DNA of 64,000 nt from Corynebacterium sp. Marseille-P3884 (lineage in GTDB: Bacteria; Actinomycetota; Actinomycetes; Mycobacteriales; Mycobacteriaceae), in contig NZ_JAGKSD010000002.1 of NCBI RefSeq assembly GCF_017942225.1, positions 154,627 through 218,626 of the forward strand. The letters are read 5' to 3'. The notes under the pieces are model-generated. The model saw nothing but the letters and a program-made list of their open reading frames with translations, was not told where the DNA came from and made no database searches. The position numbers and the translations under genes were made by a program. Positions 26,666-38,043 of this stretch are shown in pieces; the stretch's first letter is position 1, and every line of letters starts with the position of its first letter.

Positions 26666-28519
26666 ATGCCTAACTCAATCCCGCTTCGTTCCCGCGTCAC
26701 CACTGTCGGCCGCCAGGCAGCCGGCGCCCGCGCGCTGTGGAAAGCCACCGGCACGAAGGATAATGAATTCGGTAGGCCGATCGTAGCCATCGTCAACTCG
26801 TACACCCAGTTCGTGCCCGGCCACGTGCACCTGAAGAATGTCGGCGATATCGTCGCGGAAGCCGTCCGCGAGGCCGGCGGCATTCCGAAGGAATTCAACA
26901 CCATCGCCGTCGATGACGGCATCGCGATGGGCCACGGCGGCATGCTGTATTCCCTGCCCAGCCGCGAAATCATTTCCGATTCCGTCGAGTACATGGTCAA
27001 CGCCCACACCGTCGACGCGATGGTGTGCATCTCCAACTGCGACAAGATCACCCCGGGCATGCTCAATGCGGCAATGCGCCTGAACATCCCCGCCGTGTTC
27101 GTCTCCGGCGGCCCGATGGAGGCCGGCAAGGCCGTGGTCATCGACGGCATCGCGCAGACCGGGACGAAGACCAACCTCGTTGACGCGATGTCCAGCTCCG
27201 CCAACGACGCGATTTCCGATGAAGACTTGGACCGCATCGTCGAATCCGCCTGCCCCACCTGCGGCTCGTGCTCCGGCATGTTCACGGCGAATTCGATGAA
27301 CTGTCTGACTGAGGCTCTCGGTCTGTCCCTGCCGGGCAACGGCACCACCTTGGCCACCCACACCGCACGTCGCCGCCTGTTCGAGCGCGCCGGCGAAGCT
27401 GTCATGGACATCGCGCGCCGCTACTACGGTGAGGGCGACGAGTCGGTGCTGCCGCGCAGCATCGCCACCCGCGAAGCCTTCCGCAACGCCATGGCTCTGG
27501 ACATGGCCATGGGCGGATCCTCTAACACGATCCTGCACACCTTGGCCGCTGCCCAGGAGGGCGAAGTCAACTTCGACCTGAAGGACATCGACGAGCTTTC
27601 CCACGAGATCGCCTGCATTTCCAAGGTCGCCCCGAACGGTGACGCCCACATCGAGGATGTCCACCGCGCCGGCGGTATCCCCCGCATCCTGGGCGAGCTG
27701 AACCGCGCCGGACTGCTCAACACCGATGTCCACTCCGTGGCGTATTCGAATCTGCAGGACTGGCTCGACGAGTGGGATATCCGCGGCGGCAATGCGACTG
27801 AGGAGGCCATCGAGCTCTTCCACGCCGCCCCCGGCGGGGTGCGTTCGTCTGAGGCATTCTCCCAGTCCAACCGCTGGGATGAGCTGGATACCGACCCGGT
27901 TGGCGGTGTCATCCACGACTTCGAGCACCCCTTCACCTCCGACGGCGGCCTCGTCGTCCTGCGCGGCAACCTTGCCGAGGACGGAGCGATCCTCAAGACC
28001 GCCGGCGTCGAGGAAGAGCTGTGGGAGTTCTCCGGCCCCGCACGCGTTGTGGATTCGCAGGAGCAGGCGGTGTCCATGATTCTCGCCCGCGAAGTCCAAC
28101 CTGGCGACGTGGTGGTCATCCGCTACGAGGGCCCCGCCGGCGGACCGGGCATGCAGGAGATGCTCCACCCGACGTCCTTCCTCAAGGGCGCAGGTCTGGG
28201 CAAGGTCTGTGCCTTGATCACGGACGGCCGTTTCTCCGGCGGCACGTCGGGCCTGTCCATCGGGCACATCTCCCCCGAGGCAGCCCAGGGCGGGCTGATC
28301 GGCTTGATCGAAAACGGCGACACGATCCGCATTTCAGTGCGCGACCGCAAGCTGCAACTCGAGGTCGACGACGAAGTCCTGGACCGCCGCCGTGCGGAGA
28401 TGGAGCTGCGGGACAACCCGTTCACCCCGAACCGCACCCGCCACGTGACCAAGGCGCTGCGCGCGTACTCGAAGATGGCCACATCGGCCGATAAGGGTGC
28501 AGTGCGTCGCGTGGACTAG
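26666..28519 (+). CDS. ilvD: Dihydroxy-acid dehydratase
   Basis: 617 residues, third common step of Val/Ile synthesis. Iron-sulfur cysteines in [11 protein letters not shown] and [19 protein letters not shown], the Mg-binding Asp in [11 protein letters not shown], and the C-terminal swivel domain with [20 protein letters not shown]. Start at [10 protein letters not shown] with GAGGACGAGGA shortly upstream. Confidence 0.97.
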   Translation: MPNSIPLRSRVTTVGRQAAGARALWKATGTKDNEFGRPIVAIVNSYTQFVPGHVHLKNVGDIVAEAVREAGGIPKEFNTIAVDDGIAMGHGGMLYSLPSREIISDSVEYMVNAHTVDAMVCISNCDKITPGMLNAAMRLNIPAVFVSGGPMEAGKAVVIDGIAQTGTKTNLVDAMSSSANDAISDEDLDRIVESACPTCGSCSGMFTANSMNCLTEALGLSLPGNGTTLATHTARRRLFERAGEAVMDIARRYYGEGDESVLPRSIATREAFRNAMALDMAMGGSSNTILHTLAAAQEGEVNFDLKDIDELSHEIACISKVAPNGDAHIEDVHRAGGIPRILGELNRAGLLNTDVHSVAYSNLQDWLDEWDIRGGNATEEAIELFHAAPGGVRSSEAFSQSNRWDELDTDPVGGVIHDFEHPFTSDGGLVVLRGNLAEDGAILKTAGVEEELWEFSGPARVVDSQEQAVSMILAREVQPGDVVVIRYEGPAGGPGMQEMLHPTSFLKGAGLGKVCALITDGRFSGGTSGLSIGHISPEAAQGGLIGLIENGDTIRISVRDRKLQLEVDDEVLDRRRAEMELRDNPFTPNRTRHVTKALRAYSKMATSADKGAVRRVD

Positions 28520-28560
28520 CGTTGTAGCGCACGCCCCCGTACAACCCACAGGATCACAAC

Positions 28561-29829
28561 ATGCCGCTTCTTCTTTTGCTCGGCGTCGTGCTCGGCGCGA
28601 TCAATCTCGGCCAAAATCTGCACTTTGCGGTCAACGAGACGCTTCTCGACGTCGGCGTTTTCCGCGATGCCGGCGCAGCCTTTCTCAACGGCGACCCGTT
28701 GTACGAGGGCTTCCCCACCCGAAGCGGTTTCGCGTTCATTTATCCGCCGTTCGCTGCCCTGCTTTTCGTTCCCCTGACCTGGGTTCCGGAAGTCGCGATG
28801 GACATCATGTGGAACTGCTCCATCATCGCCGCGCTCTTCGGCATCATCGCGATGGCGTGCCACCGCCTGGGCTTGCGCCCGTGGTGGGCGTGGGCAGCTG
28901 CTCTGACAGGCTTTGCCACCTGCCTAGACACGGTGTACATGAACCTGTACTACGGGCAGATCAATATATTTCTCGTCTTCTTGGTGGCGGCGGATGTACT
29001 GGGCTACACCCCGAAGGCGATCCGGGGCTTGGGCATCGGCATCGCCGCCGGAATCAAGCTCACCCCCGCGGCCTACGCAGTGATCTTCCTGGCACGCAAG
29101 GACTGGTGGTCGGTCGCGCGTTCAGCGGGCTTCTTCCTACTCACCGCGCTCATCGGTTTCGCATTCCGCCCGCGTGAATCGCTGTACTTCTGGACGGAGG
29201 AATTCTTCAAAACCGACCGCGGTGGCGATGTGCATTACCCGCCAAACCAGGGCCTCGGCGGGATGCTGTCGAGGGGGCTGGTGGACGTGGGAATCGTCGA
29301 CAAGCTCTCCCCTGTCTTTCTCCTCGTCTTCGCTGCGGCGACGATCTTCATCGCATACCGCTTGGAGGAGCGCGGCCGCAGCGTCGAGGCCCTGCTTGTG
29401 ACAGTATTGGGCATCTCCCTGGGCGGGCCGTTCGCGGTGTCCCACCACTGGGCCGGCATCGTGCTGGTGCTGCCGCTCATCTTCGCGGTGCGCGAGCAGG
29501 GCTTGCGTGTCCTGCTCGCGGTCGCCGCGGGTGCATGGATCGTGCCGGGCTACGAACTGGTGGCCGAGGAAGAGGCGCAGAACTTCGAGTGGCCGTTGTG
29601 GTTCAACAGCAATGTCATCGGCCTGATGGGCCTGGCAATCTTCGTGGCGTACCTGGTCCTCGCGATCGGCGGGCGCTTCAGCGCCGAAGTGCTAGGCGAA
29701 GACCCAGAGCAGGACCGCAGCGGCGATGCCGAGCGCGGCGCAGATCCACGAGCTGGCCATCGGGCGGCGCGTCCAGCTACGGCTGAAATCGATGCCGAAC
29801 AGGCCCGGGCCGGTGAACTGAACAGCTAG
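28561..29829 (+). CDS. GT87-family membrane glycosyltransferase (DUF2029)
   Basis: 422 residues, about 10-12 membrane helices. GT87 features: an Asp-containing first loop (TLLDVGVFRDAGAAFLNGDPLYEG), FIYPPFAALLF, and GIKLTPAAYA. Members transfer mannose or arabinofuranose from polyprenyl phosphates during lipoglycan and arabinogalactan assembly on the outer membrane face. AGGA lies 7 bases before the ATG. The last 45 residues are hydrophilic and repetitive (Ala/Arg/Glu) and lie antisense to the end of the DoxX gene, so the functional C-terminus may have been extended by loss of an earlier stop. Confidence 0.8.
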   Translation: MPLLLLLGVVLGAINLGQNLHFAVNETLLDVGVFRDAGAAFLNGDPLYEGFPTRSGFAFIYPPFAALLFVPLTWVPEVAMDIMWNCSIIAALFGIIAMACHRLGLRPWWAWAAALTGFATCLDTVYMNLYYGQINIFLVFLVAADVLGYTPKAIRGLGIGIAAGIKLTPAAYAVIFLARKDWWSVARSAGFFLLTALIGFAFRPRESLYFWTEEFFKTDRGGDVHYPPNQGLGGMLSRGLVDVGIVDKLSPVFLLVFAAATIFIAYRLEERGRSVEALLVTVLGISLGGPFAVSHHWAGIVLVLPLIFAVREQGLRVLLAVAAGAWIVPGYELVAEEEAQNFEWPLWFNSNVIGLMGLAIFVAYLVLAIGGRFSAEVLGEDPEQDRSGDAERGADPRAGHRAARPATAEIDAEQARAGELNS

Positions 29830-30618
29830 CGCCATGCCCGCCAGGGCGATCGCCAGCCAGACCGACGGCTCCCACGCGAAGATATCGCTCGTGGACTCGG
29901 ATGTCATCACCGCGTTGATGGCGGTAAAGCCCGTCGCGGCGACAGCGACCATCGACGCGACCGGCGTGAGCAGACCGAGAACGAGGAACACGCCCGCACC
30001 CAGCCCCATGGACGGCAGCGCGATCGCGAGTAGATGCGGGTAGTTGTACGACGCCAGCTCGTCCTCCAGGCCCGCGAGCCCCGCGTTGCCGCCGAGCTGG
30101 AACAGGACCGCCAGAGACGTCAGGATTAGCACGCCGCCGAGCACGAGACGCAGAATCAGCAGGCCGACATCGATCGTTCCGCGGCCGATCGGCGGCTGCG
30201 GCTGGGATGCGCCCGCGACATCCGCAGTGGAAGCAGCGCTTTCTTGCGTGAGGCTCTCCGCCCCCTCCGTCGTGTGCAGTGTGCCCGCCGTGCTCACGGT
30301 GCTGGCTGCCACCGGTTCTTCAACCGGTTGCTTCACCGCAGGTTCAGCGCTGGTGGCAGGTTTCGCGGCCGCGTCGACGTCCGGCTCGTCGACCCGATCG
30401 ACGCTAATGTCAACGGGCTTGTCGCGCGGTGCGCTCTTCGGCGCCGCGGGAAGAACCTCCGTCGGGGCGGCCTTACCGGTGCGGGTATAGACATTGGAGG
30501 CCGGCACCACCTCCAAATCGTCCAGATCATCGAGGTGGTCCAGATCGGTGACGTCCTCGAGCTTTCGCGCCTTGTTCGCGGACGTGTCTACGGGCTTTTT
30601 GCTGCCTTTATCACTCAT
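29692..30618 (-). CDS. DoxX-family membrane protein with long acidic N-terminal region
   Basis: 308 residues from ATG 30618 (MSDKGSKK). The first 150 residues are charged and low-complexity (DLDHLDDLDDLE near 30, then Ala/Pro/Val/Thr/Glu-rich). Residues about 155-305 form four membrane helices of DoxX type (LLILRLVLGGVLILTSLAVL, LGAGVFLVLGLLTPVA, IALAGMALAVQFTGPGLFGID). Overlaps the convergent GT87 gene by 138 bases. Function unknown; DoxX proteins have been tied to redox or membrane integrity. Confidence 0.8.
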   Translation of the reverse strand: MSDKGSKKPVDTSANKARKLEDVTDLDHLDDLDDLEVVPASNVYTRTGKAAPTEVLPAAPKSAPRDKPVDISVDRVDEPDVDAAAKPATSAEPAVKQPVEEPVAASTVSTAGTLHTTEGAESLTQESAASTADVAGASQPQPPIGRGTIDVGLLILRLVLGGVLILTSLAVLFQLGGNAGLAGLEDELASYNYPHLLAIALPSMGLGAGVFLVLGLLTPVASMVAVAATGFTAINAVMTSESTSDIFAWEPSVWLAIALAGMALAVQFTGPGLFGIDFSRSWTRRPMASSWICAALGIAAAVLLWVFA

Positions 30619-30707
30619 GCTTTCAAATTTAAGGCAGGAAAACACCGCGATCGGACTGCCACGCAGGGACTTCTACGTGGACAGATCCAGAAATAATCCC
30701 CCCACGG

Positions 30708-31784
30708 TCAGCCGCGGGTGCGCGAGGCCGTCGCCCCAGCCCAGATATTGATGCCGGCGTCGTGGGCGATATCGTCGATAAGCGAAAGCTCCTCCTCGCT
30801 GAACTCGAGGTTGTCGACGGCGTCGAGGTTCGCGTCGAGCTGCTCCACGCTGGACGCGCCGATGAGTGTACTGGTGACCGTGCACTCTGCCTGGTCGCGC
30901 AAGACCCACGCGATGGCCATCTGCGCGAGCGTCTGGCCGCGCTTGGCAGCAACCTCGTTGAGCTTGCGCGCCATGGCGATATTGTCCTCGCTCAGCATGC
31001 CCTCGCTCAACGACTTGCCCGCCGCGGCGCGGGAATCAGCCGGGATTCCGTCCAAATAACGGTCGGTGAGCAGGCCCTGAGCCAACGGGGAGAACGCGAT
31101 GACGCCCAGCCCGCTCTCCGCCGCGGACTGAAGCAGGGAGTATCCGTCCTCGCCCGGCTGCTCGATCCACCGGTTGACCATGGAATAGCTGGGCTGGTGA
31201 ATCAGCAGCGGGCAGCCCTCCCCTGCCATGATTTCAGCTGCCTCGGCGGTGAGCTCCGGTCCGTAAGAGGAAATACCGGCATACAGCGCCTTGCCCGATG
31301 CCACGATGTCGCGCAATGCGTACATGGTCTCCTCCAGCGGGGTATCTGGGTCCGGGCGGTGGTGGTAGAAAATGTCCACGTAGTCGAGCCCGAGCCGATC
31401 GAGCGACGCATCCAGCGAGGACATCAGGTACTTGCGCGAACCCCCGAAACCGTACGGGCCTTCGTGCATGTACCAGCCCGCCTTCGACGAAATGATGAGC
31501 TCATCCCGGTGCGCAGCGAAGTCCTCGGCGAGGATGCGCCCGGCGTTGAGTTCCGCTGATCCGGCGGGTGGGCCATAATTATTGGCGAGGTCGAAGTGAG
31601 TGACGCCTCGGTCGAAGGCACGGCGCATTATTGCTCGCTGGTTTTCAATCGGCTTGTCGTCACCGAAGTTGTGCCAGAAGCCCAATGAGACCGGCGGGAG
31701 TTTCAGGCCAGAATTGCCCACTCGGCGAAACCAGTCGTCCCTATTACGGTCATAACGGTCCTGAGCTGCAGTGTAGGCATCCAT
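30708..31784 (-). CDS. Aldo/keto reductase (YghZ / Kv-beta-like)
   Basis: 358 residues from ATG at 31784 (a GTG at 31802 adds six). TIM-barrel oxidoreductase with FDLANNYGPPAG (catalytic Asp/Tyr region), IISSKAGWYM (catalytic Lys), YVDIFYHHRPD (catalytic His), FSPLAQGLLTDRY and the NADPH-binding C-terminal GASSVEQLDANL. The long GFGGSRKYL segment is typical of the YghZ group that reduces L-glyceraldehyde 3-phosphate. Physiological substrate not known. Confidence 0.88.
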   Translation of the reverse strand: MDAYTAAQDRYDRNRDDWFRRVGNSGLKLPPVSLGFWHNFGDDKPIENQRAIMRRAFDRGVTHFDLANNYGPPAGSAELNAGRILAEDFAAHRDELIISSKAGWYMHEGPYGFGGSRKYLMSSLDASLDRLGLDYVDIFYHHRPDPDTPLEETMYALRDIVASGKALYAGISSYGPELTAEAAEIMAGEGCPLLIHQPSYSMVNRWIEQPGEDGYSLLQSAAESGLGVIAFSPLAQGLLTDRYLDGIPADSRAAAGKSLSEGMLSEDNIAMARKLNEVAAKRGQTLAQMAIAWVLRDQAECTVTSTLIGASSVEQLDANLDAVDNLEFSEEELSLIDDIAHDAGINIWAGATASRTRG

Positions 31785-31864
31785 GTGCGCCCATTGTGCC
31801 ACAACTTTGTTACTCTCACTCCGATCGTTATTTTCTCTAAATCCCCCTACACAAAGGTTCTTCG

Positions 31865-33268
31865 ATGAAGAAAACCCTGAAAGTGGCCATGGCGCTCGTC
31901 GGCCTCACAGTCGGCGCCGGCTTCGCCTCCGGCCAAGAAATCATCCAATACTTCCTCTCCTTCGGCTACTGGGGCATCGTCGGTGCCGCCGTCGCCGGCA
32001 CCGCGATCGCGATCTTCAGCGCATTCGTCTACCAGCTCGGCTCCTACTATCTGGCCGACAACCACAGTGTCGTCTTCGAAAGTGTGTCCCGCCCCCTGCT
32101 GGCGAAGTACATGGACTACACCACGATGTTCACCTTGTTCTGCATTGGCTTCGTCATGGTGGCCGGCGCGGGCTCAAACATGGAGCAGCAATTCGGCTTC
32201 CCAACCTGGATCGGGTCCGCGATCATGGTCGGGCTGCTCGTGCTGTCCGGGTTCCTCGACGTGGACAAGCTGACCAACGTCATCTCGCTGATCACGCCTC
32301 TTCTGGTCGTCTGCATCATCGGCGCATTCATCATCACGATGATGAACATGCCGGACAACCTCGGCGAACTCAATGAGCTTGCCCAGACTAACCAGCATGC
32401 ATCGGGCACCTTCGGCAACTGGTTCATCACCGCCATGAACTACGCCACGCTCGTGATGATCATGGACTGTTCCATGATGCTCGTCTTCGCCGGCTCCCAC
32501 ATGAACCCGGCTCAGACCGGCAAGGGCGGTCTCCTCGGCGGCATTATCTTCGCGGTCCTGCTGATGATCCTGGTGTTCATCCTGTTCTTCAACATGGAGC
32601 ACATCATGGGCGCGGACCTGCCGCTGCTCATGGTCTTCGACACCATGCACCCGGCCATCGGCACCGGGGTCTCGATCGTCATCTACCTCATGATTTACAA
32701 CACCGCCGTCGGCCTGTTCTACGCCCTCGGACGCCGCCTGAGCCACGATAAGCCGGAGAAATTCCGTCCCTACTACTTCATCGTTGTGGCGATCGGCTTC
32801 GCGCTGTCCTTCATCGGCTTCGCAGACCTGGTCGGCTGGGTGTACCCGCTCCTGGGCTACCTGGGTCTCATCCTGGGCGTCGTCATGGCTGTCGCTTGGT
32901 TCCGCGACCGCAAGAAGATCCAGGACGAGACCGGCCGTCGCGAGCGTCTCGCCGAGCTGGCAGAAACGCAGCTCCGCCCCGAATCCGACAACCTGTCCGC
33001 CGACGAGCGCAGCGAGGTCGACGACCTGACTAAGGATTCGAATATCGAAGACCAGAACCTCTGGCACTCCGTCCAGGAGGAGGTCGCCGCCGACCTCGAC
33101 GCGGACGATTCCAACGAGTTCAGCTTGAAGAATGTTCCCGCCCTCGACCCGGATTCTGATTCATACGGCGGCGCCCCCGAATCGAAGGGCGATTCCATCG
33201 ACTGGAAGTCCTACGAGGAGATGTACAAGACCGGCGAGTTCCCGGCCATCAAGCCCGAGAAGAAATAG
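31865..33268 (+). CDS. YkvI-family membrane transporter
   Basis: 467 residues. About 10 membrane helices in residues 1-355, beginning with VAMALVGLTVGAGFASGQEII, the glycine-rich unwound-helix signature of YkvI proteins in the APC-like superfamily. The last 110 residues form a charged, acidic cytoplasmic tail (DDLTKDSNIEDQN, DDSNEF, SIDWKSYEEMYKTGEF). Substrate unknown. Followed by a strong terminator. Confidence 0.82.
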   Translation: MKKTLKVAMALVGLTVGAGFASGQEIIQYFLSFGYWGIVGAAVAGTAIAIFSAFVYQLGSYYLADNHSVVFESVSRPLLAKYMDYTTMFTLFCIGFVMVAGAGSNMEQQFGFPTWIGSAIMVGLLVLSGFLDVDKLTNVISLITPLLVVCIIGAFIITMMNMPDNLGELNELAQTNQHASGTFGNWFITAMNYATLVMIMDCSMMLVFAGSHMNPAQTGKGGLLGGIIFAVLLMILVFILFFNMEHIMGADLPLLMVFDTMHPAIGTGVSIVIYLMIYNTAVGLFYALGRRLSHDKPEKFRPYYFIVVAIGFALSFIGFADLVGWVYPLLGYLGLILGVVMAVAWFRDRKKIQDETGRRERLAELAETQLRPESDNLSADERSEVDDLTKDSNIEDQNLWHSVQEEVAADLDADDSNEFSLKNVPALDPDSDSYGGAPESKGDSIDWKSYEEMYKTGEFPAIKPEKK

Positions 33269-33283
33269 CTTTTCGCTTCTCGA

Positions 33284-33319
33284 CGCCGCCCCCTGCACTG
33301 ATTCGGGGGCGGCGTTTTT
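33284..33319 (+). terminator. Rho-independent terminator after the YkvI gene
   Basis: Arms CGCCGCCCCC (33284-33293) and GGGGGCGGCG (33305-33314), 11-base loop, then TTTTT. Confidence 0.9.
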
Positions 33320-33364
33320 CATGGCTGCCCCCGCTACCGCCAAGGCAACCATTCCCCCAAAAAC

Positions 33365-33468
33365 GCGAAAGGTAACAATCAAACGGTAACCCCGCCCTGT
33401 TAGGTGCACCTTTTCGGACACACCGGCTCAGGTTCGAGCATTATTACCGTTTGATTGTTACCTTTCGC
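33365..33468. repeat. 104-base element bounded by 25-base perfect inverted repeats
   Basis: The 25 bases at 33365-33389 (containing GGTAACAATCAAACGG) are the exact reverse complement of 33444-33468; 54 bases separate them, with the palindrome AGGTGCACCT inside. Convergent gap between the YkvI terminator and the gatB stop, 20 bases from gatB. Similar in size and position type, but not in sequence, to the element beside ilvC. Confidence 0.85.
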
Positions 33469-33487
33469 CGAATCGAAGCCTCAGCGA

Positions 33488-34990
33488 CTAGTCCGCGAGC
33501 TTCTTCGCGATGATCTCGTTAATGGACTTCGGATCGGCCTTGCCCTGCGTCGCTTTCATCACCGCGCCAACGATCGCGCCGGTGACCTTGGTGTTGCCGG
33601 CCTTGTACTTCTCCACGATGTCCGGGTTGGCGGCCAGGGCTTCGTCGACGGCGGCCTCAATGGCACCGTCGTCACGCACGACCTCGAGGCCACGCTTTTC
33701 GACGACCTCGTCGACGTTGCCCTCCCCTTCGATGACACCGTCGATGGCCTGGCGGCCGAGCTTGGTGGTGAGTTTGCCTTCCTTGACCAGCTCGACCACG
33801 CGGGCGACATCGGCCGGGGTGACGCCGAGTGCGTCAAGGTCGCGGCCCAGCTCATTGCCCTTGCCGGCGATATAGGAAACCCACCATGCGCGGGCTTCGT
33901 CCGGCGTCGTGCCAGCCTCGACGGTGTCGACGATGAGATCGAGCGCACCGGCATTGACCAGGTCGCGGAATTCCTTCTCCGGCAGTTGCCACTCCTCTTG
34001 GATGCGTGCGCGGCGCACCCACGGAAGCTCCGGCAGGGTCGCGCGGATTTCTTCGACCCACTCCGGCTTCGCGATGACGGGCGGCAGATCCGGGTCGTTG
34101 AAGTAGCGGTACTCGCTGGCCTCTTCCTTCGGGCGGCCCTTAGACGTGGAGCCGTCGGACTCCTGGTAGTGGCGGGTCTCCTGGACGATCTCACCGCCGG
34201 CCTCGAGCACACCGGCGTGACGCTGCATCTCGTATCGCACAGCCTGCTCGACGGACTTCAGCGAGTTGATGTTCTTGGTCTCGGTGCGGGTACCGAATTT
34301 CTCCTGGCCCTTCGGACGGAGCGAAACGTTGGCGTCACAACGCATCGAGCCCTGGTCCATGCGCGCATCGGACACGCCGAGCGCCTTGACCAGCTCACGC
34401 AGGGCGCCGACGTACGCACGGGCGACCTCCGGGGCACGCTCGCCGGCGCCCACGATCGGCTTGGTCACGATCTCGATCAGCGGGATGCCCGCACGGTTGC
34501 AGTCCACCAGCGATGCCGTCGCACCGGAAATGCGGCCGGAGGCGGAACCCAGGTGGGTCAGCTTGCCGGTGTCTTCCTCCATGTGGGCGCGCTCGATCTC
34601 CACGCGCCACTCAGTGCCGTCGTCGAGCACGACGTCGAGGTAGCCGTCGTAGGCGATCGGCTCGTCGTACTGCGAGATCTGGTAGTTCTTCGGCTGGTCC
34701 GGGTAGAAGTAATTCTTGCGCGCGAAGCGGGAGGACTCGGCGATCTTGCAGTTGAGCGCCAAACCGATCTTGATGGCCCATTCCACGCCCTTGGCGTTGA
34801 CCACCGGCAGCGCGCCCGGCAGGCCGAGCGAGACCGGGTCGACATTGGTGTTCGGTTCCGCACCGAAGTGGGCGGACGAGGTGGAGAACATCTTGGTCTC
34901 CGTGGACAGCTCCACGTGCACCTCGAGACCCATCACCGGGTCGTACTTTTCCAGGACGTCGCTGTAATCCATCAGGTCGTACGCAGTCAT
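33488..34990 (-). CDS. gatB: Aspartyl/glutamyl-tRNA amidotransferase subunit B
   Basis: 500 residues from the ATG at 34990 (a TTG three codons earlier is less likely). Kinase-like tRNA-binding subunit: [52 protein letters not shown]-type [12 protein letters not shown] and a C-terminal YqeY-like tail. With GatA and GatC it converts Glu-tRNA(Gln) to Gln-tRNA(Gln). It is about 5.4 kb from gatA on the same strand, separated by other genes, as is common in corynebacteria. Confidence 0.97.
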   Translation of the reverse strand: MTAYDLMDYSDVLEKYDPVMGLEVHVELSTETKMFSTSSAHFGAEPNTNVDPVSLGLPGALPVVNAKGVEWAIKIGLALNCKIAESSRFARKNYFYPDQPKNYQISQYDEPIAYDGYLDVVLDDGTEWRVEIERAHMEEDTGKLTHLGSASGRISGATASLVDCNRAGIPLIEIVTKPIVGAGERAPEVARAYVGALRELVKALGVSDARMDQGSMRCDANVSLRPKGQEKFGTRTETKNINSLKSVEQAVRYEMQRHAGVLEAGGEIVQETRHYQESDGSTSKGRPKEEASEYRYFNDPDLPPVIAKPEWVEEIRATLPELPWVRRARIQEEWQLPEKEFRDLVNAGALDLIVDTVEAGTTPDEARAWWVSYIAGKGNELGRDLDALGVTPADVARVVELVKEGKLTTKLGRQAIDGVIEGEGNVDEVVEKRGLEVVRDDGAIEAAVDEALAANPDIVEKYKAGNTKVTGAIVGAVMKATQGKADPKSINEIIAKKLAD

Positions 34991-35122
34991 GGTTGCCAAG
35001 TGTAGTGCCCCTGCGCCGCCGCCGAGACGATAGCTCCGTTTAGGCGTCCACCTCGCCGCGAGCGGTATCGCACCGAAGCGTCACCCGAATTAATAGGCAC
35101 GGCATGTATATTGATCGGCGTT

Positions 35123-35671
35123 ATGAATGATCTGAAATCCTCCCGGGCACCTGTTGCGCTCGGGCTTATTCTTTGTGTCCTGGTTATGGCAGTACTGGCC
35201 TTCCCCCGCATTGTCGACGCCACCACTTCCAACAGTGAATCCCGCGCGGAACAAAACCCGGTGGAGCTGGGCGGAATCGGCGTTCCCGACGGCCAAGGCG
35301 GCACGCTGAGCTGTTCGAACCCGTCCGGATTCACCGGCAACACGATCACGTGGGATTGCGGTGACACACGCATCGCCGGCCGCTCCGAGGCCACCCCCGA
35401 CGATAGCGAAAGGGCGCTCGCCCGCCACCACCGCGCGATGACGCTGACCCGCACCGTGGACGCGAGCGACGTCGACTCCCCGCGCGTTGGCATTTACGTC
35501 AAGAGCAGCGAAGACAGCGACGGCAGGTTCGTCTCTGTTTCCGTCACCGACGGAGCAACAACCCAGTACTTCACGTTCGGCGGCCCCGAAGCCGACGAAC
35601 TGTCACAACGACTTATCGACGACGCCCCCGCCAACTCCGACGACTCCCACCCCAAGGAGGACTCCAAGTGA
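35123..35671 (+). CDS. Membrane-anchored or secreted protein coupled to a PrsW-like protease
   Basis: 182 residues from ATG 35123. A TATATT box at 35106-35111 ends 11 bases before the ATG and there is no ribosome-binding site, suggesting a leaderless message. N-terminal signal/anchor helix (APVALGLILCVLVMAVLAF), then an extracytoplasmic domain with one Cys pair (TLSCSNPSG, TWDCGDTR) likely disulfide-bonded, and an acidic tail. Its stop overlaps the GTG of the PrsW-like gene by 4 bases. Family not recognised; it could be the substrate or partner of that protease. Confidence 0.7.
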   Translation: MNDLKSSRAPVALGLILCVLVMAVLAFPRIVDATTSNSESRAEQNPVELGGIGVPDGQGGTLSCSNPSGFTGNTITWDCGDTRIAGRSEATPDDSERALARHHRAMTLTRTVDASDVDSPRVGIYVKSSEDSDGRFVSVSVTDGATTQYFTFGGPEADELSQRLIDDAPANSDDSHPKEDSK

Positions 35672-36515
35672 CCGACAAGAATGCTCTTTTCTTGCGCATC
35701 GCAGCCGCGGTGATTCTCCTCGCCTCCGGCGCGTGGTCGGCGCTGTATCTGTCCCAGCTCCCAATCAACGGGAGCATGGCCGCAATGAGCGTGGTCGGCG
35801 TGGCGCTCTGGTTGCTGCTTGCCTGGCTGATCTTGCGCGGCCACCCCGGTAGGCTCCATCATTCGACGCCAGCATTCATCCTTGCCGGATTCTTCTCCGG
35901 AGCGACGCTGCTCGCCCCAGCATTGACGACGAATACCTCCGCCATCGCTTTCAAGGACTGGCTGGGGCTGGACAACCTGGTCTTCGGTCTCCTCTCCCCC
36001 GTCACTGAGGAGCTGCTGAAGTTCACTGTGGTGTTCGTGCTGTGCACCATGGTGTTTCGCATCCGTCGCCCGATTGAGGCTGTGACAATCGCGATCGCTG
36101 TCGGGCTCGGCTTCGCCGCGGCGGAGAACGCCACGTACATCATGCGCGCCGCGCTTAATAACCTGAATTCGGATCTCGAAGGCTCACTTATCGGCATCGG
36201 TATCCGCACGCTCCCCGGACCGTGGGGACATTCGATTTACTCCGGTCTAGCTGCCTGGGGCTTGGGCAATTTCCTGTGCCGCACCGACAAATCCATCGGC
36301 TGGCGCGTAGGCCAACTCGTCGGCTGGTACGCGCTCGGCTACGGCATCCACGCCGTCTTCAATTCTGTTGCCGAACTGCCCGGCGACGTAGCGCCAGTCA
36401 TCGGTTTTCTCGCCGCTCTCGTCTTCAAATGGGTGGCCGGTATCTGGCTCTATCTGCGCAGCCGGAAGATCGGCCGCCGCGATATCCCGGAAACACCCAC
36501 TGAACCAGAAACGGT

Positions 36516-36519
<4 letters not shown>
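35668..36519 (+). CDS. PrsW-family intramembrane metalloprotease
   Basis: 283 residues, GTG start. Eight or so membrane helices. The metalloprotease motifs of the PrsW/CAAX-like superfamily are present: SPVTEELLKF (EExxK), GLGFAAAEN, PGPWGHSIYSG and GYGIHAVFNSV (two His). PrsW of Bacillus starts regulated proteolysis of the anti-sigma factor RsiW; no sigma or anti-sigma gene is nearby here. Ends in CTAG shared with the stop of the convergent GNAT gene. Confidence 0.85.
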
Positions 36520-38032
<1,513 letters not shown>

Positions 38033-38043
38033 CTAACCGACGG

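Noticed and set aside
33365..33468. Inverted repeat read as a transcription terminator for gatB
   Set aside because: 54-base spacer, no T-tract after the arm on either strand, and the forward gene already has a classic terminator. It remains unexplained and is listed as a finding.
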